Source: Trametes villosa
Lineage: Eukaryota; Basidiomycota; Agaricomycetes; Polyporales; Polyporaceae
NCBI GenBank assembly: GCA_002964805.2
Contig: PUDQ02000093.1
Span: forward strand, 1-25,833
Length of the DNA stretch: 25,833 nt
Direction of reading: 5' to 3'
Shown: positions 9,178-19,567 of the stretch, in pieces
How the letters are laid out: each line of letters opens with the position of its first letter
Position numbering within the stretch: position 1 is the first letter of the stretch
The notes under the pieces: model-generated
The model's input: only the letters and a program-made list of their open reading frames with translations
What the model was told of the DNA's origin: nothing
Databases searched by the model: none
Translations under genes and position numbers: made by a program

Positions 9178-10228
9178 CTATGTATACAGCGTTCTCCACC
9201 CCTCGAACGTCGTGCGCATCGTCTGTGGTCCCGGAATCAGCACCCCCGACACGCACTCGACGTCGGCACGGAGGAGGGGATCGTTCTCGGCACAGGGCCC
9301 ATCGCACGTCGTGCTGCTCGTCGAGAATCTCCAGATGACCGCGGCTCCGAAGGGGGGGTGGTGGTAGATGCGCAGTTCGCGCAGAGAGTCGCTATGCGGG
9401 GTGAAGCACTGGAGCAAGCTGCCCGCGTCCCCGAAGTATCGGCCTTGAGCTAGACACGTGAACTCAGCGCGGGTGCACGCGTAAGTGCCGTTCGTCGCCA
9501 CTGTCGAACGTGGTCCCGGAACCCGCCGTATGACGAAGCCCGCGACGCTTCCCAGCTTAGCCAGGATATCGAGCTCGAAGGTAGTCAGGTCCGAGCGCCT
9601 GCGATGGAAGCCGCGCCGCGTCAGGGTGTGGGCCGGGTACGCGCAGCCGAACGTCATCGCCCCAACGAAGGTGAATAGCGCGGTCGACGCGGCGTACGTG
9701 ATCGGGAGCAGAGGGCTGTCACTGACTGACCACAGGAGTCGGATCGTCTTGTGCATCGGCGTAAGGAAGTCGCACGAGCGGTACACCTGAGCAGGTAGTT
9801 CGTCCGACGCCTCTGTCTGCCGAATCAGGGCGCACTCGAGGTCCTCGAAGTCGTCCTCGATCCACTCAATCATGGGGACGTGTCTGTCGCTGATGTAGAC
9901 GTCGAGAGTGTCGGGGAGGAGGGACATGTCGCGGAGGAAGAACGCGACGGACCCCAAGCCACCGATCACGGCGTGGTACTCGTCCAACAACGACCAGAGC
10001 ATGTCGCTGTCCTCCCCAACGTACGGACGAAGGAGCTCCTGTTTCGCCGTCGCAAGAATCTTGTGGGTGATGTGGTACCAAGTCCTATCGGCGCGGCGCA
10101 GCGCAACGAGGGACGCGATGTCGGCGTGGTCGCCAACGCGTGTTAGGACGTCGGCCGGGAGTCTGTGCGCGGGTTTAGCGGTGTAACAACGCTGGTCACA
10201 GCTATTCAGCGACATACCGCGGCGTCAT
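9178..10228 (-). CDS. F-box-like protein 2 (331 aa), left copy
   Basis: Two exons on the minus strand: 10218-10228 (11 nt) and 9178-10162. The 55-nt intron has donor GTATGT, branch CGCTAAAC and acceptor CACAG. The start MTPRLPADVL parallels MFYSLPAELV of gene 1, including exon length and intron phase, so it is preferred to the Met at 10215. An F-box-like segment lies at about residues 4-45 (RLPADVLTRVGDHADIASLVALRRADR). Blocks shared with gene 1 are FGCAYPAHTLTRRG, AQGRYFGDAGSLL, HHPPFGAAVIWRF and CDGPCAENDPLL. The two genes are therefore diverged tandem paralogs in the same orientation, separated by 563 bp. A role as an SCF-type adaptor is inferred from the F-box alone. Confidence 0.78.
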
Positions 10229-10796
10229 CTGTGCTTGTAACATCGGGTGGGAGTGCAACCGGCTGAGCACCGGCGTCGCGCTCGGCGGGACGAACGACAG
10301 GGTCAGCCACCACTGATCGGCCGTGACAAATGCAGGGTCGAGCACGCGGTCTTTCATTCTGTTCTGCGATACATTCATGTCCCTACCCTATACCGTCTAC
10401 TCGGCTCCTACGAGGGCCATATCATTGGGGCCTAGATGCAATGCGTATTCCGGCATGGCGGACGTGGCCGCGCGGAGGGTTACATGGCACGATGCGTGTA
10501 CGATGTCGCCCGGACGAATCGTGGCGGGATGTAGCAGTGGCAGCCGCTCTCCCGCGCCAGGCTTGGTCCCGTCGTAGACGCACACGCCATCGCCTCGCCC
10601 CTGCCACGTCCGTCAGTCGGTTCGTACGAGGGGGACCGCGCAGTTCACGCACCTCTGGGCCTTAATCTATCGAGTTAATCTCCTGAGGATGGAGGACCTG
10701 GGCTTTGATGATAGGCCGAGCTGCTGGGGATGTGAGCGCGGTCCCGACGGCATGAGAGAAGGTCCGAGTCCCACCGGCGTTGCACGTCGTAAACAT
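10229..10796. other. Upstream region of F-box gene 2; right border of block b at 10434
   Basis: No supported gene. The first 206 bases are copied at 19362-19567. Beyond 10434 the sequence is unique in this window. Confidence 0.4.
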
Positions 10797-11141
10797 CTAG
10801 ATTGCCGCCTGAGCTCCGTCTTCCGCAGACCAAGGTCGAACATCGATAGCCAATGTGTCTTCTGACCTGAAGCCACACAGGCTCGCACTTTGCACGGCGC
10901 CGAACAGGCTAATAGTAACCGGTTCCTCGGCGTGGCAGAGCATGGCCAGATCCTTCGAACCGAACCGCCACGAAACGGCATCCGGCAGTGTGGCGAGCGC
11001 GGTATCATATTGATTGCGGTTGACGACGTGTCTGGAACACCTTGGTCACTTCGTCGGTGGATTTTGGGTGTCCGCTACGTACCTCATGAGCCGCTCCGGG
11101 ATACGATACCCGAGATACAGATCGTTCATCGGCGGTGCCAT
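10797..11141 (-). CDS. Small hypothetical protein (97 aa), two exons
   Basis: Minus strand, exons 11083-11141 and 10797-11031, with a 51-nt intron (donor GTACGTAG, acceptor TTCCAG). The spliced frame is 294 nt and reads MAPPMNDLYLGYRIPERLMR, continues through VVNRNQYDTALATLPDAV and SWRFGSKDLAMLCHAEEP, and ends at TAG 10797-10799. The composition is varied and protein-like, and neither exon is found by single-frame ORF calling. The same frame stays open upstream of the ATG with a Pro-rich stretch, so an earlier start or an upstream exon is possible. It could also be a 3' part of the zinc-cluster gene upstream on the same strand. I do not recognise the family. Confidence 0.42.
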
Positions 11142-11479
11142 GTGAGGCGGAGGGGATGGTCGTGGAGGAATGGTTATCGGCCAGGGCAGAGGTTGGTCGG
11201 GCACACGGTTGGTCCTCACACAGAGGTCCGGAGCCCGAGCACGGAGGTTTAGCCGCGTACAATCCCGACGGCAACGGCAGGCCCCCGGGGCGGAAGATTC
11301 CAGCGCGAAGACCCGTACTTCAGCCTGACATTAACCGGAGCGCCGAGGCGGTCCTGTCAAAACCTTCTCGATCGGAAAGTTTTTAGGGTAGATACGACGT
11401 CGATCTCAGGAGTCCCGGTTTGTCCCTCCTGTTTGGGAAGCCAAGATGCGCAGGCCCAGACGCGACATGATTTGTTTTG
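11142..11479. other. Spacer between the zinc-cluster gene and the small hypothetical gene
   Basis: No supported gene. If the zinc-cluster gene once had a longer C-terminal part, its remnant exons would be expected here, but I could not build one. Confidence 0.3.
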
Positions 11480-12410
11480 TCATAAGCGGGTAGGTTGATA
11501 GGGAGGGAGGCGGTACGGCGGTGGGGAAGATGTGGGTGGAGGAGGCGAAGGAGGCGTGCGGGCTTGTGCTAGGGTCCACTGGTGACTGGGGAAGACCTTG
11601 TCCAAGAGCTCCTGCGCCCGCAAACACTTGAGGAGGGATAGCCTGGATGAGCGTATAAGCGGGTAGGTTGATAGGGAGGGAGGCGGTACGGCGGTGGGGA
11701 AGATGTGGGTGGAGGAGGCGAAGGAGGCGTGCGGGCTTGTGCTAGGGTCCACTGGTGACTGGGGAAGACCTTGTCCAAGAGCTCCTGCGCCCGCAAACAC
11801 TTGAGGAGGGATAGCCTGGATGAGCGTCTCGAGTTGCTGCATACGATCCTCGAGCGTCGCTGCACGTCTAAGTACGCATATAGTCCATCAGCGACCACAA
11901 GCACGGTGCGTAGGGCGACACAACCAAAGTAATCACGTACTTGGATTTGTGCGGATGTGTCCGCTTTCCCGGCTCCTCAAACGTGCAAGCCGAATTCGAG
12001 GTGAGGCAAGACTGGCACGGGTGCCCCTCGTCGCACTTGATCCGCCTTCGCCTGTACAGACGCGCCAGAACACACCCATCCGCAGTCAGCACTCGCATTC
12101 CGCACACACTACCCAGACGTTCCGCAAACGCTCACCGACATCGGTCGCATGCCCTGCACGCACCAAGAAAGCCCACTGATCAGTTCCGAATGTCCCCGAG
12201 CACGCACAACCGGCGTGCGGCGACGCACCTGCTCAGCTTAAACCGCCGCTCCTTGAGGATCGACGCCGACGCGGACGGCTTCTGCTCGGAGAAGCTGCCC
12301 ATGTCCGGGAGCGACCCCTGCTGCTGCCCCGGCGAGGGCGTCTGCGAATCTCGGGGCTGGCCCTGCTGTTGCTGCTGGTGCTGCTCATCGGAAGTCGGGG
12401 TAGACGCCAT
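11480..12410 (-). CDS. Zn2Cys6 (GAL4-type) transcription factor, short or truncated, with an 18-nt exon
   Basis: Minus-strand exons: 12229-12410, 12136-12153, 11941-12051 and 11480-11867. All introns are GT..AG (75, 84 and 73 nt). The spliced frame gives 232 aa. Residues 1-60 are Gln/Ser/Pro-rich. Residues 63-89 form a perfect binuclear zinc cluster, C-x2-C-x6-C-x5-C-x2-C-x6-C, starting CDRCRRRRIKCDEGHPC. A short coiled-coil-like linker follows (LEDRMQQLETLIQ), as in dimeric fungal regulators. In the last exon two 173-bp tandem repeats put the second unit out of frame, and the product ends in a Pro-rich tail. The usual fungal regulatory domain (several hundred residues) is absent. This may be a truncated or decaying gene, or its 3' exons may be unrecognised. 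DNA binding is a family inference; targets are unknown. Confidence 0.72.
11482..11827 (+). repeat. Exact tandem duplication, 2 x 173 bp
   Basis: Unit 1 is 11482-11654 and unit 2 is 11655-11827. Both begin ATAAGCGGGTAGG and end GGATGAGCGT. The units appear identical. It lies inside the last exon of the zinc-cluster gene. Because 173 is not a multiple of 3, it shifts the frame in the second unit. Confidence 0.95.
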
Positions 12411-13530
12411 GGTCGCGCAGCACAGAACGCGTTGGGCCTCGGACCTTAGGCGAGAGGCACGAAAGCGAGGAAGTGAACGGTGTGGGTGCGAGCAAGAGGC
12501 GAAATGAAACGGAGCGAGGTCCGCCGAGTCAAATCTCCCCAGACGGCGGCGTGCTGCGAGATGCGGGGCAGATGCCAGGGGCCAAAATGCATTATCCGCG
12601 CGCCCGCCCATGCTATGATGCATCTGGGGGGCATGACTAATAATTCAAAGCTCTATTCGCCCTCGCCTTCTCCCCGCCGTCCCCGCCCTCTCCGCCTGAA
12701 CCTCCCCGCGCGCATGGGCTGCGGGGAAGGTGGTTTGGAGAGCAGACGACGCGCGCGGCTCCGCGAGCGCCGCCGGCGCGCTGGGCGCGCGCCCCGCGCG
12801 ATCGCGCTCCAATCCCGACCCGCGCTTTTCAGCCTAGGCCGCCGCCACCGCCGGCCCTCTGACCTTCCCCGCGGCCTTGGCCCACCACCCCGCAGCTGCT
12901 ACCGCCACACAGGTTGCTGCATCCTACAGTACATGATGCATGGTACATGAAGCCGCGGGCGTACCAGAACAGCTTCCGCGCGCGCTGCTGCCTCTCATGT
13001 GCCCTCGCCCCATGGGCCAGCGGCGGGCGTGCTCACTAATCGCCCGGGGTTCATACAATACGGCGCTGCTCGCGCGCGCGGTGCAACACGGCACGGGCGA
13101 CCCCGCGCGCAGATCACAAGTGCGCCCGGTCCGCGGCTGCCCCCAGGAAGGCAGGGCGAAACCGGGGGCGCAGGCACGAGAACGCGCACGAACGCGCGCG
13201 CTCCCACGCGATAGGCGATAGTGGTACACTGGTATACAGACCGTGGCCGCCTCCACGCCTCCGCCCGAACGTACATGAGAAAGACGGCACAGCAACGTAC
13301 AACATGCGGGCTCTGCTCGGCGAAACGTCCTGTGGAAGGGCGCGGCTCGTATGGAGCCGTGGGAGGAGGGTGTATGGGGAGCAGGGCGGAGATGGGTGGG
13401 GAAGATGGAAGATGGAAGCCGCGCAGAGGAGAAGACGGCGGGGGCAGATAGAAGGCGGGGGATGTGAAGGTGGATGTGGGGCGACACCGGCTGGGGTGCG
13501 GCAGAAGAGCAGCGGCGATGGCGTCTGGTG
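12411..13530. other. Upstream region of the zinc-cluster gene and 3' flank of the carrier gene
   Basis: No supported gene in 1.1 kb. The plus strand is pyrimidine-rich at about 12655-12715. The long open frames here are GC-driven and look like shadows. Regulatory sites cannot be assigned. Confidence 0.4.
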
Positions 13531-14995
13531 CTAGAGGTCGCCGCGGTACCAGTCGACGCCGCGCTTGAGCTGCTCGAAGGTGATGAAGATGAGCATCGTC
13601 GTGGGCTGCAGGCGCATCCATGCCGGCACCCAGCCCTTGAACATGAACATCGCGCCTTCGTTGCGCATGGAAGTCCGGATCATCTGCATCGTCGACTTGC
13701 TCTCCGAGCCTGCGGCGCTCATGATGCGGCTCTACATTTACAACTCCGGTGAATAAGCAAAGCTGGACGAGGGAAGATCCGGCGTACCTTCAGCACGTCT
13801 GCGGGGGAGCAGACCGTCGTGGCAACAGTACCCTGGTGAAAAGTCAGCAGCTGATCATATGCCCATGTAGAAAGAACATACCGCTGCGAAGCTCGCCGTG
13901 GTATGGACATAGATGTTGTCCTCAAAGTAGCTCGTCTTCAGCAATTCAGCCTTGAAGAAGTCGTACCTATATTTACTCGCTCAACTTCGAACTCTTCTGA
14001 AGCACAGGGAGAATACTCACGAGGCAAGCTGACTCGCATTCATCAAGATCGCACGAAAGACATTGGGACCCACTCCGCGTGAAAGTGAGGACACGCCCTC
14101 CTCGCGAATCATCTACAAAGGTTACAGCATGTGAGCTTTCTGCTAGGAGCGACATGATGCAACAGTCTCGAACGTACGCGATAAAGTCCGTCAAGACTGT
14201 TCTTATAGTTGAGACGTTTCTCGGGCGGCTTGGCGAAGTCGCCCTGCATGCGGACCATGAGGATTTCTACACTCGCCCACGATGAAGTTAACGTTTACTC
14301 TAAGGCAGGCGCGAGAAAATGGTTGTGCATACCTCCAGGGTTGCCGACGAAGCCCGCAATACCGCCGGCTGAATTGCTTATAAGCGTGCTGCCCATAAGA
14401 GCAGCTCGTAACAATACTGCTCACCCATACTGCCCGCCAGCGCGAGCTTCCAGGCTGGGCTCTTCTCGTCTGTCACCATCATCAGTAAACACATCCCAAC
14501 GACACGCCAGCAGCTACCATACCAGCTCCGATGAGTTTCTTGCTTTCATCGTACGCCCAGAACCGGCACACCGAGTACGTCATCTGTCTGAGCCACGTTC
14601 CCGTGATACCATCGAATAGACCCAAGACGCCCGCCGTGCGTATAGTCTTCCTGACAGACTCGATCATGCGTTTGTCGCCCGTCGCTTGCAACCTGACTTT
14701 CGTCAAGTCGAGCGGGCTGGGTAGACGGACATGAGCAATCCGCCACATGACCAGCTAAGGCGCTCCCATCGACTTACTGGGTGATAGACGCAGCGATCGT
14801 TGCAGCAACACCTATGGAAGCGCGCCAGAGACGGCGTAAGCTGTAAGAGGCGCTTCCCAGACAGAAAGTTGCAGTAGACGCACCTCCGAGCCAGAACGGA
14901 TACGGCTTCTTCTTCTTAGGCGGGGGTGCTGCGACGGCCGTCTCTGTGACGTTCACCGGCAGGGCCGACGCGGACTGCTCTATCGTCTTCGACAT
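13531..14995 (-). CDS. DIC1: Mitochondrial dicarboxylate carrier (SLC25 family), 10 exons
   Basis: Minus-strand exons: 14884-14995, 14778-14811, 14523-14716, 14425-14469, 14333-14368, 14178-14266, 14021-14112, 13882-13966, 13788-13832 and 13531-13731. Introns are 49-72 nt with GT..AG ends. The spliced CDS is 933 nt (310 aa), the usual length for a carrier. The three signature repeats are visible: HPLDLTKVRLQ at residues 49-59, NPGEILMVRMQ at 138-148 and SPADVLKSRI at 238-247. The first and third match P-x-[DE]-x-x-[KR]. LFDGITGTWLRQM and RGVGPNVFRA also fit the family. Dicarboxylate carriers exchange malate or succinate for phosphate across the inner mitochondrial membrane. The DIC subtype is assigned from recalled similarity of the whole protein to Dic1-type carriers, so substrate choice is less sure than the carrier call. 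Residues 1-33 are a non-membrane extension ending in PPPKKKKPYP. Confidence 0.9.
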
Positions 14996-16685
14996 GGTCT
15001 CAGGGAGGGGCGAGGGGTATCCCGTCTAACTGGGGTGATCTGGGCCGATGTCTTGTAGTTGTACCGTCTAGATGCGCGCGCCTCCTGTCAAGCGTCTCGC
15101 TGGTGAGTGTCTGCACGTACGACAAACGCGAGGAGGTCGTACGAGCAGGGTGGGCGGGCGGGCGAAACGTTGCAGTTGCGAGGAGACGTGCGTGTGCGAG
15201 CTGGAATATCCGGGGGTATTTAGGGAATTAGGGGTCTTCCCGGGAGACAGCACGCCGATCTGCACCGATGGGTGGGAGAGTCAGAACAAGGCAGCGCGGG
15301 AGTCGGGTCGGGGGGCTGCAGAGGAGCTGGCGAGGGAAGAGGCGGGGTGCCCGGGAGGCCACAGGGGCCCTGGGGAGGGCCGTCAGGTGATGGTGCGGAA
15401 GCAGGGCAGCTGAGCGGATCGGGTATGGTGTAGGGCTTCCCCACGGGGCGCCGCCCGGCTTGGGACGTGCTCACACTCACCGAATGTATATGTTTAGTCT
15501 GCGATGGCAAACATAGCGACCGCGCATCTTGCGCGTCGGCGGCGCGTCGGAACCCTCGCGGCGAGCTTCAGGTCTTCATCGGCCTATCGCGTGTGCTTTG
15601 CAAGGATCCTTGCGTATTCCGGGGTAGAGCAATTCGGAGAGAATACGGCGGTGGGCCTGCCGAAAGAAGAACGCAGAGCTGCGTGTGGGTCGCGAGACCA
15701 GGCGTATGACGACGATGGACTGAATGCAGAAGGTCAGCTGTGCCGAGCCTGTCGCGTAGGATCCTGCGTCGCGTGGGAACTGAGAAGACACGACCACGTG
15801 ACAGGAACGCGACGCGTGTGTGGCTGCAGCTTCGCGAGCCTAACTAGTCTTCCTGCGGTCAACATAGACTCAGTGATTTGTGCTCTGACACGAGGATATT
15901 CAGGTAATGTCTAGAGACATACCTCTATTGAATTCTGGGGTGAACGTTGGCGGTCACGTCGTGTTAGAGGTTAAGTCTTCGTGGAGTACTTGCGTCCACG
16001 ACTTTCGGAAGGGACGCGTTCAACTGATGCTGAAGAGAATAAGCCACAGGTGAGTATATGGTAGATATATGCGCCCAAAAAACCGCCTCACCGGTAAAGT
16101 CCCTCTAACGTTCGATCTTTGAGTAGCAAGAAGTTCATATCGGTGCAGAAGTTCATAGATATAGCACGAACGCGCCTCCGGGTTATTGATGTGCATCACA
16201 TGCGCAATAGAGCCGATCCGTCTTCTCCAGCAGACGCGCTACTATGTAGCGAAATGCCAGTGCTTTGTATCACTCTTGAGGCGGTCGTGGTGCCTGTGTT
16301 GGCAGCACCTGTGAGCGGGTAGCGTCGTTACCGCCGGGAACGGTCAGGGGGGGGGAAGTCAGACGCAGGTTAGCAGAAAGGGGGCGGGGTTATATGTCGC
16401 GCAGGGTACCGGACGTGAAGTGTGAAGTAGTGAGGAGCGCATCGACGCACACTCATTTCAGGCCACTCTAACTCCGGATATGGCGCTGCAGCGTACGCCT
16501 ATGTCGCTCGATCGATACCAGTCCCTACAACCTACCTTCTATTTGGAACAAATGTCAATTCTTTCTGATGTTCGGTGGTCATAACATTCGCAGAACTACT
16601 GGCACAGATACGTGAAAGAACATGATCAACACCGACGTAACAGTCGTGAGTACAAAGGCTAAAAGAACAACTACTGATACAAAGT
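14996..16685. other. Upstream region of the carrier gene and unassigned DNA up to the duplicated copy
   Basis: No supported gene. An uninterrupted 136-codon ORF on the plus strand at 15504-15914 contains CRACRVGSC but has no recognised domain and may be chance. The stretch 15900-16685 is AT-richer with only short frames. The copied block starts soon after, at 16713. Confidence 0.35.
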
Positions 16686-17747
16686 CTAAGAGTCCTCTAG
16701 AAATCTAGCTCTAGAGAACCGAAAACCACCGGGTAATAGCAACGCAGGCATAGTCAAGACACCTTCGGGGAGAAGAGGATCGGCGCTCGTACACCGCCCC
16801 GTACACCTCCGCCTCCTCGCCATCAGCCTCCATGCGATCGCGATTCCGTACGGGGGATGGTGAAGTTCCCGCAACCGTACTTGACCGCAAGCCCGGAAGT
16901 CGAAGAGGCCGAGCAAGGAGCCACCGTCCCCGAAGTATCTTCCCTGGCATGGGCAGAGGAAGAGTGCGCGGGCGCACGGCTGGAAGCGCTCGTCTTGGCT
17001 GACGGGCACCAGCGCCGCGATGTCGTCCCATTCGCAGGGCTCCGTCCGAATGTCGAAGACGAGCTTCCGTAGAGCGGCGTCGATGGCGTTGAGGGCCACT
17101 GTCGCGGAATCGCGGCCGGTGCCGACTGTTCGGTGCCGTAGGGTGAGGGCGGGGTATCCGCAGGCGAAGGCGTGCGGTGAAACCCAGTTCATGAGTGCCG
17201 TGGACAAGGACGCGGCGATGGGCTCGAGAGGCGATAGCGAGGCAGAGGTGTTGACGCGTAGGAATCGCCCATTGGGGCAACGGAAAGTGCGGATGCGAGT
17301 CACGTTCCGCGGACAGTTGTCGAAGAACGGCGACCTGTTCACCTCCGTGCCTTCGTCGTGCAGGTCCATCTCCTCGTCCTCCTCCAGGAACTGCTCCAGC
17401 AGCTCGCCGTAGTCAGACGAGGCGTAGATGTCGAGGACACTCGGCAGGGAGTCTCTAGCCCGGAGGATGAAGGCGAGTGCCGCGAAACCTCCGACGACTG
17501 CCCCCCAGTCGAGCAGGTGTTGCCAGAGGTCCTCAGGGCGGTCGACATAGAAGCGCATCATAGCCATCTTGTCTGACTCCAGCACGTCGTCAACGTGGCC
17601 CCGGAACATAGTCGATGTCAGCCTCAGGGCCAGCAGTGTCGGCAGGTCGCATCGGTCGGAGATCTCTCGGACGAGTTCTGCGGGCAGACTACAGACGATT
17701 AGCGCGCGAACTAAACACACCCGTCGAACAGCTCACCTGTAAAACAT
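16686..17747 (-). CDS. F-box-like protein 1, right copy with a new C-terminus (337 aa)
   Basis: Exons 17737-17747 and 16686-17688 on the minus strand, with the same 48-nt intron as the left copy. The protein is identical to the left copy up to GGFRFS. Because the repeat ends 27 bp before the original stop, the final residues are replaced by RARFLEDS from the new flank. The total length stays 337 aa by chance. The F-box, QGRYFGD and HHPPYG blocks are all intact, so the product is probably functional if expressed. The 3' UTR and terminator are new. Confidence 0.77.
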
Positions 17748-18310
17748 CGTATCAAGTCCTCCGGGCAGCAGGCGGTCGGCGTTGGGCGCCGCGGTTTCTG
17801 ACTGGGGTAGAAGCGCTAGAGTACTCTTGCTCAGGTTTTCCTTCGCCTCATGCCGGGTAACTCCGGCGGATGTCCCAATTTGGTATGCCCTCGCGTGGCA
17901 GGAGCTCATCTCCACCGGAGATCCTCCCTTCAAGCTATCGCCGTCTCTCTACAACATGCCGCCAAGTAAACAGGTACGTGACCCCACTACATTTGAAACC
18001 TGTGTTCACAGCTTTGTGTAGATACCCTCGGCGCTACCGCTATACACCGATTTTTGTACGCAGGGGCGCACAAGGGTGATAAGCCATCCTCATGTACGTC
18101 CTTTCTCGTCGTTAGACCCATGCCGCGCTGACGAGCGTTCAGTGTCACAGTCTGTACAGTCGGCTGGTGCGCGGCCGGGATCACCCCCTGCCCATGCACG
18201 AATTCCAGAATCGAGGTGCACGCCATGCGCACGCTGTGCACGGGTTCGGAACCGTCAAGAGCAAATTGTGAAATAGCGGTCTACGCAATACAGTCGCTTG
18301 TCCTGAGTAC
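17748..18310. other. Spacer between the F-box genes (right copy)
   Basis: Copy of 8615-9177. No supported gene. Confidence 0.4.
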
Positions 18311-19361
18311 CTATGTATACAGCGTTCTCCACCCCTCGAACGTCGTGCGCATCGTCTGTGGTCCCGGAATCAGCACCCCCGACACGCACTCGACGTCGGC
18401 ACGGAGGAGGGGATCGTTCTCGGCACAGGGCCCATCGCACGTCGTGCTGCTCGTCGAGAATCTCCAGATGACCGCGGCTCCGAAGGGGGGGTGGTGGTAG
18501 ATGCGCAGTTCGCGCAGAGAGTCGCTATGCGGGGTGAAGCACTGGAGCAAGCTGCCCGCGTCCCCGAAGTATCGGCCTTGAGCTAGACACGTGAACTCAG
18601 CGCGGGTGCACGCGTAAGTGCCGTTCGTCGCCACTGTCGAACGTGGTCCCGGAACCCGCCGTATGACGAAGCCCGCGACGCTTCCCAGCTTAGCCAGGAT
18701 ATCGAGCTCAAAGGTAGTCAGGTCCGAGCGCCTGCGATGGAAGCCGCGCCGCGTCAGGGTGTGGGCCGGGTACGCGCAGCCGAACGTCATCGCCCCAACG
18801 AAGGTGAATAGCGCGGTCGACGCGGCGTACGTGATCGGGAGCAGAGGGCTGTCACTGACTGACCACAGGAGTCGGATCGTCTTGTGCATCGGCGTAAGGA
18901 AGTCGCACGAGCGGTACACCTGAGCAGGTAGTTCGTCCGACGCCTCTGTCTGCCGAATCAGGGCGCACTCGAGGTCCTCGAAGTCGTCCTCGATCCACTC
19001 AATCATGGGGACGTGTCTGTCGCTGATGTAGACGTCGAGAGTGTCGGGGAGGAGGGACATGTCGCGGAGGAAGAACGCGACGGACCCCAAGCCACCGATC
19101 ACGGCGTGGTACTCGTCCAACAACGACCAGAGCATGTCGCTGTCCTCCCCAACGTACGGACGAAGGAGCTCCTGTTTCGCCGTCGCAAGAATCTTGTGGG
19201 TGATGTGGTACCAAGTCCTATCGGCGCGGCGCAGCGCAACGAGGGACGCGATGTCGGCGTGGTCGCCAACGCGTGTTAGGACGTCGGCCGGGAGTCTGTG
19301 CGCGGGTTTAGCGGTGTAACAACGCTGGTCACAGCTATTCAGCGACATACCGCGGCGTCAT
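18311..19361 (-). CDS. F-box-like protein 2, right copy (331 aa)
   Basis: Exons 19351-19361 and 18311-19295, the same model as the left copy. The protein is identical; the one base change (A at 18710) is silent. Only 206 bp of the original upstream sequence (to 19567) were carried along, so the promoter may be shortened. Beyond it lies an inverted F-box 1 fragment transcribable in the opposite direction. Confidence 0.78.
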
Positions 19362-19567
19362 CTGTGCTTGTAACATCGGGTGGGAGTGCAACCGGCTGAG
19401 CACCGGCGTCGCGCTCGGCGGGACGAACGACAGGGTCAGCCACCACTGATCGGCCGTGACAAATGCAGGGTCGAGCACGCGGTCTTTCATTCTGTTCTGC
19501 GATACATTCATGTCCCTACCCTATACCGTCTACTCGGCTCCTACGAGGGCCATATCATTGGGGCCTA

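Larger units (their letters stand above)
7580..10434 (+). repeat. Source block b of the permuted duplication (2855 bp)
   Basis: Matches 16713-19567 in direct orientation at a constant offset of 9133. Holds both F-box-like genes except the last few codons of gene 1. One base differs: G at 9577, A at 18710, a synonymous Phe codon change in F-box gene 2. Confidence 0.95.
16713..19567 (+). repeat. Right copy of block b (2855 bp, direct)
   Basis: Matches 7580-10434 at offset 9133. The left border lies inside a small inverted repeat, CTCTAG (16695-16700) and CTAGAG (16711-16716). The right border abuts the inverted piece with no shared base. Confidence 0.95.

Noticed and set aside
12930..13500. 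Minus-strand ORFs of about 190-210 codons between the zinc-cluster and carrier genes
   Set aside because: Pro/Ser/Arg-rich, overlapping in several frames, no domain; typical GC-rich chance ORFs.
15504..15914. 136-codon plus-strand ORF with a CxxC-type stretch
   Set aside because: No recognised domain, no leader or splice support; kept only as a note in the intergenic entry.
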